From Lepidurus packardi (lineage: Eukaryota; Arthropoda; Branchiopoda; Notostraca; Triopsidae): a DNA stretch of 64,000 nt. The stretch lies in the NCBI GenBank assembly GCA_023053545.1, contig JAKZAN010000004.1, forward strand, positions 8,432,001 through 8,496,000, read 5' to 3'. Numbering within the stretch: the first letter of the stretch is position 1; each line of letters begins with the position of its first letter. Below the pieces are notes generated by a model. The model searched no databases. It saw only the letters and a list, made by a program, of their open reading frames with translations, and had not been told where the DNA came from. Positions 44,601 to 55,415 of the stretch are shown here, piece after piece. The translations under genes were made by a program, and so were the position numbers.

Positions 44601-47600
44601 AGGGCTTGTTATTTCTATTTCTATCTATCTAACTTCTCTACTCGTACACCATATATACGAGAGAGCCATTTGGGATCTTTGGGAGTGCGGTGCAGTACAC
44701 AGTATCGGTCAGGGGAACCGGTAGCGGCCCGACGAAGACAAAAAAACGAAAAAAAAGCTTTACTGGGAAATGTTGAGGTCGCTAAGCAACAGCAGCAACA
44801 ACAGAGACGACCCCCTTCAGCGTGGAACTAACACCGACAACTCTACTTTTTGATTTAGAGGATTGCATACCCTAGCACCATCAGCTTCCAGTCACCACAG
44901 GGTTCCTCGCTAAATGATTTCCGCTCCGAGTCGGGGGGCCTCGTACATTACCTTTATTCCAAACTCACGGGGCCAACACCAGAAAAGTGTGTCGTAGATA
45001 TATATATGTGTGTATATACATAATCTCCCTTTCACCCCCTTTTTTATCGGATTCACTGCCAGGCTAGACTTCACCCAGCAAAGAGTTAATACATCACTCT
45101 CTCAATGTTCCCAAGCTTGGTACTGGGTACACATAAACCAATTCGGCTCTTCCGAACAAGTCCTTGACGATCAAGTTTTATGATATCTTAAGCTCGAATG
45201 GTTATTTTACAACTCACTAGCCAATAATTTTTAATTGTATCCCAAATTTGCTCTTTCGATGCTGAGAATTAATCTTCATTGTTGCTGTATCTTTAACATT
45301 GAATGATGCAAAAGAATCTTTTGGAAATTTGAAGTGAAGTTTGTGAGTTGGGGGTAACAATGAATTGTATACTCCAGAAGGCTTAAGTCCCAACTTTTAA
45401 GCGTCAAACAGTGTGGGTTTTGGGGAACGAAGATTGATTGCGAAGAGGAATTATTGAAATAGTGCAGGATGCGAATTCTTGCTGAAGATGTATTTAACAA
45501 TGGATGATTTGGAATGAAGCTTTAGAATGAACTAGAGGAATTGCAATAATAATGTCGCAAAAATCAACGTTAGGGTGAGAAAGTTTCAACACTGAACATC
45601 CTTAACTCAAATCCCAACAATACACTTTAAGTCTCACAATCTCTGTGATTAGCTCCAAGAGTATCGCGTGCACATCTACAACAATGTATTTTCCCTCTTC
45701 AATAACGTAACAATGAATTGCTAAGAGCAAACTTCCGGAACCTTATATATAACAGGGAACTATAGTGAAAACGTAACAATAGATCTTATCTCTAACAATT
45801 AGCCTCAAAGAAATCCCTCAACAGTGAACCTATTCTGCAACACTCGCTCAACCGTGAAATTTAGGCATATAACCATTCAAAACTACACTAACATCATTTC
45901 ATACCCTAGGTTTACACCACGCGAACGTCCTCAAGAATGAACTCCCAAACCCTAAAAAACCGTGTAAACTGTCAGCATTGGATATTATTTTGAATATTAT
46001 TCAAGAGATCGTCTACTATGAACTCCAAAATGAGTCATCAACAGCGAATTTTTGGACATGCATCACCAACAGTGAATTTCATCCATAAAATCAGTCAAAA
46101 ACTAACATTTTAAAAATTGCCTATTAAACTTCCGGTGCATTTTCATCATTAATATTTTCTAGCAATATCGAAAATTGAGTTTCCTTGAAATTCGAATGTT
46201 TTTTCCTTCAATTGACTCCTTATTTACCCCAAATACAGTTGCAAACAATGAATTGGCAGGAGTTGGGGAAGTAGAGAAGAAGTGCATACATTGGGCTTCC
46301 CATTCCAAAAAAATTTGAGCTAATTCGCCACTACGTTGTTGAAAAGCTATAGCCCAGTAAAACGGGAAAATCCTTCAATTCCTTTATATTAACTTATTTA
46401 TCACAAACAGCTGAAAAGAAAGAATTGGAAGCAATGCTTGGAGCTGGCAATAGTGTTACAAACTCCACTTGGATCAAGTGGAGAAAAAGTGCATAACTTT
46501 TGCTTCCAATTCCAAAAAAGTTTGATCTAATTGGCCATTACATTGTTGAAAAGCTACAGCCAAGTCAAACGCGAAAATCCTAAACTACTCTCGTTTATAT
46601 CCACTTATTTACCACAAATAGTTGAAAAGAATGAATTGGAAGGAATTATGAGCAATTACAAGAAATACTTAGAGCTTGCGGTAGTATTATAGCTCCATTT
46701 GAATTAAGTGGAGAAGGAGAAATACATAACTTGTGCTTCTAATTCCAGCATTTTTATAAATCTAATTTGCCATTCCATTGTTGAAAAGCTGTAGCCAAGT
46801 AAAACACGAAAAGCGCGAAAGTGTCAAATTATCACGAGCTAATAGCCAAAGAGTTGGGAATTAACACAACGTGAAACTGATCCTTGCCGTGTTTCTCCAT
46901 CTTAAATTAGTTGTAATTTACACTTAAAGCTTCCAACTGTGCCGGCGTTCCAAGTTATACGTATAAACAAAAGCTGGTGGAAACACTGTTGTTGCTCGAG
47001 AATTGTAAAGCACACCGCGTCGTGGCGTGACATGTCGCATTCACTCACACTGGCTAAAGGCTGGGGATATAAAAGGGACTGGCCAAACTAAAGAAGGAAG
47101 ACGAAATGGAAGAAAACCAAAAAGAAAGAAAAGAGAGACCATCCGTTGCGTTTGCGTTAGTATGCTAGATATGCTAAAGTAAACCCCTTTAAAAACCTTC
47201 TCTCTCTCTAGCACCTTATAGATACAAGCTATTGCCAACACCAATAAACACTAAACCGTTTGCCTCACATATAAGAAACAAACCGCACACACCCAATGCT
47301 CTCTCTCGGCTTGGTTGCTCCCCCAAAACCCAAAAGTTTCCGTTTACCAAAAACCCTAGTAATATAAAGTCACGCGAACATGAATCTTTACAGGTTATAC
47401 TTTCCTAAACTATTAGATAGTTTACAAAAAAGGGACACCTAAAGCCCAATCATTTAAACTCGACTTCGCTTCAACACGAAACTGTGTTTTTTTCACCCCC
47501 AAATAACGTTTAGAACTTTAAACCTGCACACTTGATCCAAAGTTAAACTTTTAAATGACAGTCAACTACCTTCGAAATTCGATCCAAGACCTCCGAACTT

Positions 47601-50600
47601 TAACTTTAAACTTGGATTAGAATCGGAAGTTTCGGGAAATCCAAAAGCCCAAGATTCAGGGGCCTAAAATACTAGCCATCTGAAAAATTTGTCTAGTATT
47701 TTGTTATTAAATTTACTAATAAATAATTGTCATTGATCATTGACGATTTTCAGATAACCAAACCAAGTCTAATAGACTAAGACTAGAATCAAGACAGTGT
47801 TAAACGGTCCCAAAATTCTTTGAAAAAAAATCTGCAAAAAAAGACCTTATTTTCAAGGTCTTAAATTTGCTGATTTTTTTTATTTCAATAGAAATTTTAA
47901 GTCGACTTTTTCACCGGGAACAAATGATGCATACACTTCAAAGTTTTTGGAAAGTTCTAATATTGGCTAATTTTTTAAGGCGAAAAAGAAGAGAAGATGG
48001 GGGGGGGGGACTCCATTCTTGTTAGAGAATGGTTTAAAAGCTAATAAAAGGTACGACTATGGCATGAGAGAGAGCCGTTTCTCGGGTTTTATTTGGGCCA
48101 AAAGGTGCACAGGTAGGCCCGAAAGAACAGCATGTGGTATTCAGCGCCCATCAGGGGTCCCACCACACACGCAGCAGGGTTCTTTACACAAACCTTTGCA
48201 CGCCCATCTTGTAAGTCAATTTTTCTTATGATAATTTCATCAGCCTTCATGTTTGATTTGCTAGCTTTCAATCTTTGGTTGCCCCCTCGTCCCGACTCTA
48301 TAGCGAATTACCAAACAATCAACCCACGCCGCGGAAAAAAACGATTGTGCAAAGAATAGAACCTAAAACATCTTCATTTTCACCACGGGAAGTCCAACCG
48401 ATTGAAATCTTAACAGATGTTAAAAACTATGTAAAACAAACCCTCTAAAAAGTTACTCCTTACTCCCATAACCTATAGCTTTAACTATTACAAGACCATA
48501 GACATTCCAAACTGTTACAGTGGCATAATCTCATGTTGATTTTCTATCACTTTTACCGCATATTTTCTGAATTAACATAGATTTCCTAAGATTTTTTGAT
48601 TGACTTGCCTTTGCACTATGCGATTTCTGTTTTGCGACTTCGACTTAATAGTCTTCAGAATGATGTCACAGATTTTACAGTTCTCCACGTAGAGGGTATT
48701 TAGTTAGACAATGGAGATAAGAAATCTAATGAGCAGACTATACAAGTTTAAACGTTTTAATCTGTATCATTTCCGCACCGGTCAGTTGAATAGAAAACAA
48801 ACGGAATATCTTGCATCATTTAAACCTAACAGTAGACCCAATTGCACCAATTTCGAGCCGCTACCCAATAAAATCATTATCCATCCAAAAGTGATGATAG
48901 TCACTCAACAATTATCTTACGTAATTTATGGCTACAAAACTTGTACCGCTTAATTATTCCAGTTCCGGCCATTCTCAGGCTGTTTCAAATTCTATTCTAT
49001 GAATTCTTATCATACAGAACTTCCTTTCGGTTTAAACAGGAGCTTAACGTGTTCGAAAAGCTTGTACTGGCGCAACTGTACTAGACTTCCAACTTTCATT
49101 CAATTTTACTTTTAAATAGTTGTAAGCGTATATGAGCCATAAAGTGAACTATATGTGCCAAAAAATTCAATAAATCCTTTAATAAAAACTCGTATAGTTG
49201 TAACATCATTCCAAATAAACGACATCTCCTAAATCCTCCCAAATGTGCTTAAACCATCCTAACAATACAGTTGAATTTGCCAGTTTTATTGCTAATTTCA
49301 TCATAATTATTTTCAAATTTCGAAGACTGTAAAAGCTTTCTTCTTTAAATTTTAAATAATCATTAAAAACATATCGTAAGTGCAATCTAGTTATGAACCA
49401 TACTTTCTTTTCCCACCCCCCCTATGAAAAATTTCAAAGCCAGATTACTACTTACGTAACTCTTCTATAGGCTATAAAAACTCTTTATATGAGACACTCT
49501 ACACTGTCAAACGAAAGGTTTATTTGCTTTTACGATACCATCCTTCTTAAAATTCCTTCCTTACTTTCGTATCTTCTTACTGCTTCCTTAAATTCTTCAA
49601 AAGGACAGAAACTGCTTTTAAGATTGCAGGAAAACTCTCGTCAAACTGTTGATTGAAGTAAAACTTACAACTCTCATCAAAATCTTTCAAACATTCTCAA
49701 AACGCTCCGAGATTTCAGTATATCATTAAATTCCCTGATAAAATCATTTAAAAAGATGGAATAAAACGAACTAATACTGTAGTGAACTTTTTACCTTGGA
49801 AATAACTTTTGGTACGGAGGTAACTGACGGACAGACGTAGTATGGAGAGGCGATCCAACTTGGACAAAATGCTGGCTTCAAACGGAAGTAAACTGGCCAA
49901 AGTATCCAACTCTGCGTTGAGTCTTTCGCGATGTCTCTTGCTGGGATTGCTCTTTCCAGTCGTTTCCTTTGGCGACGGTTTCAAACTAAAAATAATAATA
50001 ATAAATTAAAAATATGAAGACAGTAAAATCAAAAAGTAAAGTTTCCTTAGCCCCTTTTCTACTTGATATACACATCTAATTCCTTAGTAAAAAGCAAATA
50101 CAAAAAGAGCCCCTCATGACCATAACTGAAGATTTATTCGTTAATAGATCTCCCAAGTCATTTGCTATAAAAGAGCCTTGATATTTTAATACAACACACG
50201 GCACAAAGGGGGTTGGGTGGCGGGGTGGACCTAAAACGACTAATACAAAAGGCCAGCACAATGCAAATAAGCTTGCGTTTCATTACTCATCAATTGGACG
50301 TTCATAAAAAAAGGAGAAAAAGATTGACCTCGCTAATGCAACATGTCGTTCTGACTAGAGACTTTGAAAGCAATCACCGCTTTTTTATTATTTTTGGCGG
50401 ATGAGGAATAAAAGTTATGGTTTTCGGCGAGGGGGGGGGGGGAGAGCTGAACGGCACGGCACAGCCACACTTGTTATCTTCCCCCCTTAAAGAGTGTGAA
50501 TCATAAATCCTCTTTAAGTCTAAGAAGAGCTATGAAGGGTTTGTCCAGCACACCTGAATCTCCGCCCTGCATCAAGCCCACCCGGGGATTTTCCACCCAG

Positions 50601-53600
50601 AAGAGAGAACCGCCTCTTGGAGATTGTTAAACTAAGGAGTTGCAGAAAAACTCGAAGAATTTCTTCGTCACTTTTGGTACCTATACGCTCGCACAACTAT
50701 ATTTTATTTTTAAGAGTTTTGTAGAATTTTGTAGACCATAGTTTCAATTTAAAGGACAGAACATGCTAATAGCAGATTAAGGTCCAAATGAGGCATGTGC
50801 ATCAAGTTTGCGTGAAGTAGATAACGTTTTCCAATTCAATTGATTCCTCTAATGGAAGATTAATTGGTTTTAGGGAAAAGCATCCTTGTTTACCGCCTCC
50901 TAACTTCTGATGAGATGGTATCTCTAGAAAACTTGCTAATTAAATTCAGTTGAAAGGGAAGTTAGCTTTAAAAAGCAAGTGAGTTTCACGAGTGACTCGT
51001 GGAGAAAATTGGGATGGCCAATTTTTTTAAAACAAACTTGAAATGAAGTATTCGACGAAGTAAAGGCGCAAGAATTTCTTAGACAACTGGGTTAATCGTC
51101 GTCCAAGGTTGCGTGAACTCAACTATAACTAGAAGTTCCGTTCTGTTGAGCTATGAAATAAATCTGGAAGTTCCATTGTGAAGGAAAGAAAGGAAGAAAG
51201 AAATGAGGAAAAAAGTTAGAAATGTAATTAAAATCTTAAAGGCTTCTAAAAATAGTTCCAGTGTCGATTTAACTTTGCCTTCCAAACGCGGCGAATTGCG
51301 TTCGAACGCTAAATTAACAGCTGAAGAATGGAATTTACTTTTTTAACCACACGAAAATCAATTATTAACGAGTATTGGCGACTTTAACGCATGATTCTAG
51401 ATTTACTGGGAATGTTTTCCAGCACTACAGGTCGTAATGCACGAAGTTCGCCAGGAATCTAACAATTTAGGTGCGGTTTGGCCAGGAAGATTATGAAAAA
51501 TGTGAGAGGTAGTGTGGAAAGTTTAAACTGACGGGTTCTGTACTCTACGGTATGCCAAAAACATTGGCACTTGTCTACAAACAAAAACCGGCGAAGTACG
51601 TCCATGTCGTACACACTCTTGGAAAGTCCTAGACATATCATTTTCACGGTTAATTGTTCTTGATGAGTTGAAAGCATTGTAAGCTGAAGCGCTCAAGCCC
51701 AAAAGGAACCTCAAACCCCGGCGCCAGTGACGGCTGAAGGGCGCTACAAGACAACCGCAACGTTTTCTTCTATGTATTCTCTCTCTCTACTGCTAACCCG
51801 GGTTCTAAACAATCTCTCTTAAGTAAGGTTATATTCCTAGGCCAGCCAGTTAGTTAAAACTCTCTAACATCCATTGACAACAGCGTGTCCTAAGCTAAAG
51901 CATCCCGCTTATTTAACATCACGCTTTTTGAAGACTAATTAGAACGTTTATGTGTACCTCTTCGGTACACTCGCTTCATACACCGCGATGCAGAACAAGC
52001 GTAGCAAAAATTGGTGGTATAGTGCTAGAGCGTTACAGACAGTTGTAGTTCCCAAAAGTCGGCGAGTAATCAATGAGAAAGACCATTCATATGATTCTTT
52101 ATGCAAATGAATTGTGCCTGTAGGCCTGATCGGGAAAACTTGTGCTTTTGCGGTTAAGGATAATCTAACCTGTCTAGTCTCGCTGGCGACACATATAATG
52201 AAGAGGTCCTCTCTTTGCTGTTCTTCCTCTCGACTCCCTGTCAAGGAGCGAAAAACAGCCCCAAAACTACCAAGACTGTAAGTGTAGAGACATCCAACAA
52301 CCTCAACTGTCGGATTCTACCTCCGAAGTGGAAGCTAACACACCATCATCTTTATCCGTTAATCAGATCGCCACTTTTTCACGCTTCCTGGACATGTGGT
52401 GACTGAAATCCCAGCGGTAGCTCCAACACTAATTTGCATTTGCCTTCTAGGGCAGTATAATGACATCCAAAAGGGAACCCCTAAGAAAAAGAGCAGGAAA
52501 AAACTTTTTTCCTTCCACCAAAGGTTCTGTTTGTTTTTGGTTTCTCTACCAAACAAGCTTAGTATCTTCCTTTCAACTGTAAAAAAAATGAACAAGAGAA
52601 TCCGGAAACAGAGCAACACTGCAACTTACAACCTATAAGGGGAATGAATAAGAAGAGGTCAGTATTATCTATATACAAAAGAAAAGTTATAACTTGTGAC
52701 GGATGCAGTACAAAACGCGTTGCTTTTGTCCTTGGGCCCGGTAAGAAAAATAATAGAAAAACAACCTGTAAGAAAAAAGAGAAACAGGAGTTTTTTTTTC
52801 TTTGCCTCTCTTCCTTTGGTTTCATGACGACTTGGTTGCCATAGGCACAAAAGGGAGACACAAAGCTCGTAAAGTAGCTTATTATGGGACTAAGTCATTG
52901 CAAAAAATGAACCAACTTTTACCTTGGCTTTTATATGCATCTCTCTCTCTCAAAATTTTCTTGAAGATAGAACACATGCCATGTCTTTTTTGATTCGTTT
53001 CGTGCAGACTCCCAGGCAATGCACACACAAAAAACATTACAAAAGAGGATCCAATTCCACACAAAAAAGCCTAAGTGAATCGGGTGGCAAAACACGATTA
53101 ATGTGCACCTATCAATAGAAACCAAGCTGCTCATTCAGTCTCTTTTACCTATTACTTTTTGTTTGGTTTTCCTATCACTAAATTTCACTGTTGGGACTAC
53201 AACGTTGATTCATAGTGGTGTTGTTTTGACCCATGACTCACATAAATGCCACACAAGCCCGCGCTTTTCTACCAACCACCAAAATGTGCAGCATTGCCTT
53301 TTGCACTCACTTTGAAAAGTATGGAAACTAAAATTCTTTTAATGACTCTAAAACTCGTAGACCTTTTTATCGGTTTTATAAAGCTACGAGGTAAATTATA
53401 TGTTATATTTTAGGGAACCCGAAATCCATGACATCCTTGCAGTTTCTTGGTTTGAGTATTTTGCCGGCATTCGACCCCCGTTAACGACAGCGAAGGGCAA
53501 ATTACCCGTTAAGTAATGCGTACAATCCTCGCAATTCTCTTGAAAACCGAACTAATTGTGTCCCCAAAAGGCTAATTTAACTGCCATCATAATCAGTGTA

Positions 53601-55415
53601 CGTCTATGTGCGTGTGTTAAGTCACGTTAATTTTCGGTGCCCAAATCCGAATTGTTTATGAAGCATCTATATATTATGTCGAACCCCTTGATCAGGCAAG
53701 AACAGACAAGCCCGAAGTTCCAGCGGCCCGCGCTGCAGTGAGATATGGTTCAAGCAAGTGTTCAATCCAAATGTAAGTCAGCGTCGCTTTTTTGTATAAT
53801 TTTCCTAGTCACTTTGTTAATTGTTTACAACCTCAACGACGAATGTCCCCAGCCCCAAGCGGCATCCGCTCATTTTATAATAATATCATCCAAACTACAG
53901 CAAGATCCACCATTTTGCCGGCTCCCCTTTCCCTATGTCGAGCGGAAAGACTTTGAGACGGGAAAGGGACCCATTGGGTGTGTTGTGACGTCATAGGCCA
54001 GAAGCCGAGGAGAGGTGTACTGCCTTACCGCATTTTCGAACGTTTCTGATGCTTCTGTTGCCATGTCCGTTCCTCTTGGGGTTGACTTGCCTGATTCGAA
54101 TGTCGCTGGTAAATGTTGCTGGGTAAAAGGAGAATGGGAAGGGTTTTCCTCATTACGGATGCAAATTCCCAATCTCTGATTTAAAGCAATTGTTATTGCT
54201 GCTAGGTTTTTGACCTCTTGACCTTTTTCACGAAGTCCAAGGCAGCTTTTTAGAGAGCTGGTAAATTCTCTGTTTTTGCCCATGTGTGTTGGGAGTTGAC
54301 ATGAAAGGTGTAACACAGTGATGGCTCGTCCAACAAGTCCGTACTTCATAACCTCCAGCAGGTAAACTCACTACTTTGACGGACAAGTTAAGTAGTATAA
54401 CTCTGTTGTGCAGAGATGCGTGCAGCGTGCAAGCACAACAGAATTAGAGGTTTCATGAATCCCTGGAAAGTTCCGTAGTAGTATTTGAGTGACAGCTTTT
54501 CTGCCGACCCACAATTTGCGCCCACCCTTCTACCCCCAAAGAAAAACCTGATCTCGCTATTAAAACACGAATATAGCAAAAGAATTAAAAAAAAAAGATA
54601 TTAAAAAAAAAGATAAGAGGCAAGTTTCGATCAAGTTTTCGGCAAGTTATGTCCCCCTTTGAACTTGCAACCTTGCTTGTGGACCCTTCTTAGTCAAGCC
54701 AATTAGGATACCTAATGATGGCATTTTAATACAAATCTCGAAGTTTGTATCTGGTTAATTACTTTTAAATAAGAAACGGAAAATGACAATTTTAAAATCG
54801 GATGTACTGTTGGTTATCTAACTGATTGTTCATTGACTTTTGTGTGATTAATTGATTATGGTCAAATTCTTGGCGAGAAGTTTAGTAATTGTTAACTAGT
54901 CATTCTGTGACATAATCTTGACATCTAGATTTAATCAACGCTCGGAGCTTTTGTTTTAAGATAACTTCCATATTTTCTCATTAATTTTTAGCGCGAAATT
55001 TATCAACTCTTGTCTAATTATTACTGAACTATTTAGTACTATGAATATCTAGTACTATGACTAGACTTGGTAGAAAATACACCCTTTCATGCTTGTTCAA
55101 TTTCATTAAAAAGCATGACAAAATTCCTGAAATATTACATAATAACAACTTTGTTGCCTAGAGAATGTATAAATTATTAAAATTGAACATGGAAGGTTTT
55201 TCTTAATTTTGAAGGAAATTATGTCAAATAAGAAATTTCACAGCTGGACTTTTTGGTACTTCACTTACACTTCCAGGTAGGAATCTTGTTCTCTCTTTTC
55301 AAAATAGGGTGTAAAGGTATCTAATTTGCTACAAATTTACATAAGGCCACTGGAATTACCTTTTTCCGTTGCGGCGTCGCCGTTTGGTGGCATACACCGT
55401 GCCCAACTGGTTCAT
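26326..55415 (-). CDS. ss: Spineless / aryl hydrocarbon receptor (bHLH-PAS transcription factor)
   Basis: Nine coding exons on the - strand; plus-strand intervals in transcription order are 55360-55415, 49795-49985, 38369-38481, 36453-36542, 32274-32480, 31338-31525, 28903-29009, 28633-28774, 26326-27790; 2559 nt, 852 residues, in frame throughout. Spineless pairs with ARNT/Tango at XRE-type sites; in Drosophila it specifies distal antenna, leg segments and photoreceptor subtype. Order: basic/NLS N-terminus, bHLH (about 27-78), PAS-A (about 117-222), PAS-B (about 265-365), then the [14 protein letters not shown] motif and a Gly/Ser/His-rich tail ending near [14 protein letters not shown]. The ATG at 55415 is preferred because [18 protein letters not shown] matches the conserved Spineless start, though the frame is open upstream to 55541. 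The longest introns are 38482-49794 and 49986-55359. Confidence 0.96.
28633..28774 (-). CDS. ss: spineless exon 8: PAS-B C-terminal half
   Basis: Encodes [20 protein letters not shown] and [20 protein letters not shown], the end of PAS-B and the PAC region. WQWLQTSSR is highly conserved across Spineless/AHR. Phases: in 1, out 2 (AT|G). Confidence 0.94.
28903..29009 (-). CDS. ss: spineless exon 7: PAS-B middle
   Basis: Encodes [20 protein letters not shown] then [15 protein letters not shown]. The [19 protein letters not shown] block is almost invariant in arthropod Spineless. The donor is C|GTAAAC. Confidence 0.94.
29010..31337. other. spineless intron 6
   Basis: Mostly AT-rich with no coding sequence seen. 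It contains a pyrimidine run (CTTTCTTTCTTTCTC, about 30219-30250), a (TACA)n run (about 30369-30386) and a GC-rich palindromic patch CCGCGGCCGGCGCGCATGC near 30397-30415. Confidence 0.7.
31338..31525 (-). CDS. ss: spineless exon 6: inter-PAS segment and start of PAS-B
   Basis: Encodes [31 protein letters not shown] and [17 protein letters not shown], the typical join of PAS-A to the ligand-binding PAS-B of the AHR family. Confidence 0.93.
31526..32273. other. spineless intron 5
   Basis: AT-rich; nothing beyond splice signals seen. Confidence 0.7.
32274..32480 (-). CDS. ss: spineless exon 5: PAS-A second half
   Basis: Encodes [26 protein letters not shown] and [18 protein letters not shown] whole-codon exon (69 codons). 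[14 protein letters not shown] is the PAS-A signature of AHR/Spineless. Confidence 0.94.
33857..33915. repeat. Local tandem duplication in spineless intron 4
   Basis: TCAAACAAGGGATAA occurs twice about 30 bp apart, each followed by a TCATTCAATC-like string. Confidence 0.8.
34897..34947. ncRNA. Perfect long hairpin, candidate pre-miRNA-like or MITE-like structure
   Basis: CTGGAAGTCGCTTATTT (34897-34913) is exactly complementary to AAATAAGCGACTTCCAG (34931-34947). After an A:A mismatch three more pairs (GTC/GAC) close a 9-nt loop. Flanking A-rich (34881-34888) and T-rich (34948-34956) runs could extend the stem. It lies in spineless intron 4. The short length fits a small hairpin RNA or a tiny inverted-repeat element; no known miRNA seed was recognised. 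Confidence 0.4.
36453..36542 (-). CDS. ss: spineless exon 4: PAS-A core
   Basis: Thirty codons: [17 protein letters not shown] then [13 protein letters not shown]. Nearly identical in type to Drosophila Spineless PAS-A. Too short to stand out as an open frame; both splice sites are clear (TTTTTTAG, GTAAAG). Confidence 0.94.
36543..38368. other. spineless intron 3
   Basis: 1.8 kb with no coding sequence recognised. It contains a CpG-rich promoter-like patch at 37025-37215 and an A run at 37757-37772. Confidence 0.65.
37025..37215. promoter_or_regulatory. CpG-rich patch with YY1/PHO-type site and E-box
   Basis: A GC- and CpG-rich segment (GTCGCGGCGCTCGG, GTCGCGCGTTCTCGCG) inside an AT-rich intron. 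It carries CCACGTGG at 37163-37170 and CAAGATGGC at 37175-37183. The latter is the reverse complement of the GCCATCTTG upstream of PUF60 and has the same orientation relative to its host gene. It could be an alternative promoter, enhancer or Polycomb-type element. Confidence 0.4.
38369..38481 (-). CDS. ss: spineless exon 3: linker between bHLH and PAS-A
   Basis: Encodes [17 protein letters not shown] and [12 protein letters not shown]. It joins SYFQ-V from the bHLH exon to the ALNGFL exon in frame. The C-terminal SLDGECFLQ is the start of PAS-A. Confidence 0.9.
38612..38649. repeat. (TA)n microsatellite
   Basis: Uninterrupted AT alternation in spineless intron 2, close to exon 3. Confidence 0.95.
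43634..43666. repeat. (TAATG)n pentanucleotide repeat
   Basis: About five copies of GTAAT, flanked by two copies of GTTGTTTGTAATG. Confidence 0.85.
46195..46815. repeat. Three diverged tandem copies of a ~200-bp unit
   Basis: Landmarks recur in the same order: ATTTACC(A/C)CAAATA, AATGAATTGG, GTGCATA...TTGCTTCCAATTCCA, and TTGTTGAAAAGCTATAGCC followed by AAAAC-CGAAAA. TTGTTGAAAAGCT lies at about 46337, 46544 and 46778. Intronic satellite-like array; function unknown. Confidence 0.8.
49795..49985 (-). CDS. ss: spineless exon 2: bHLH DNA-binding domain
   Basis: Encodes the basic region [20 protein letters not shown] and helix-loop-helix [20 protein letters not shown] through [12 protein letters not shown]. 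It is flanked by an 11.3-kb intron on one side and a 5.4-kb intron on the other. Confidence 0.96.
53745..53996 (+). CDS. Hypothetical 83-aa ORF with one membrane segment
   Basis: An ATG after a GC-rich leader opens an 83-codon frame with a strongly hydrophobic stretch ([17 protein letters not shown], residues about 13-29) like a signal anchor. TGACGTCA overlaps the 3' end (53986-53993). No homologue is recognised and there is no splicing evidence; it may be chance. Confidence 0.15.
   Translation: MVQASVQSKCKSASLFCIIFLVTLLIVYNLNDECPQPQAASAHFIIISSKLQQDPPFCRLPFPYVERKDFETGKGPIGCVVTS
53999..54349 (-). CDS. Hypothetical open frame, possible exon of unknown gene or decayed element
   Basis: A 138-codon frame (53933-54349) without low complexity ([36 protein letters not shown]). 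A strong donor (GCG|GTAAGG) near 54027 would end it as an exon. It is phase 0 and does not fit the spineless exon 2 acceptor phase, so it is not an alternative spineless exon 1. No family recognised. Confidence 0.15.
55360..55415 (-). CDS. ss: spineless exon 1: start codon and basic NLS
   Basis: [18 protein letters not shown]. The donor AG|GTAATT gives phase 2 and joins to form NGKSLKPSPK, as in other arthropods. KRRRRNGK is the conserved nuclear localisation/basic segment. Confidence 0.92.

Larger units (their letters stand above)
38482..49794. other. spineless intron 2 (11.3 kb)
   Basis: No coding exon found on either strand. Contents: a (TA)n run (38612-38648), a C run (40419-40434), a GTTCAACTA-rich stretch (43205-43350), a TAATG pentamer repeat (43634-43666), a CAACAGTGAA-variant array (45587-46076), and three diverged tandem copies of a roughly 200-bp unit (46195-46815). 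Confidence 0.7.
49986..55359. other. spineless intron 1 (5.4 kb)
   Basis: No exon recognised with confidence. Two overlapping opposite-strand open frames at 53745-54349 are the only candidates and are listed separately. G run at 50430-50440. Confidence 0.6.

Noticed and set aside
50808-51115. Two TTGCGTG (XRE-core) heptamers in spineless intron 1 as possible autoregulation sites
   Set aside because: The degenerate TNGCGTG is expected many times in 64 kb on two strands; two copies are not evidence.
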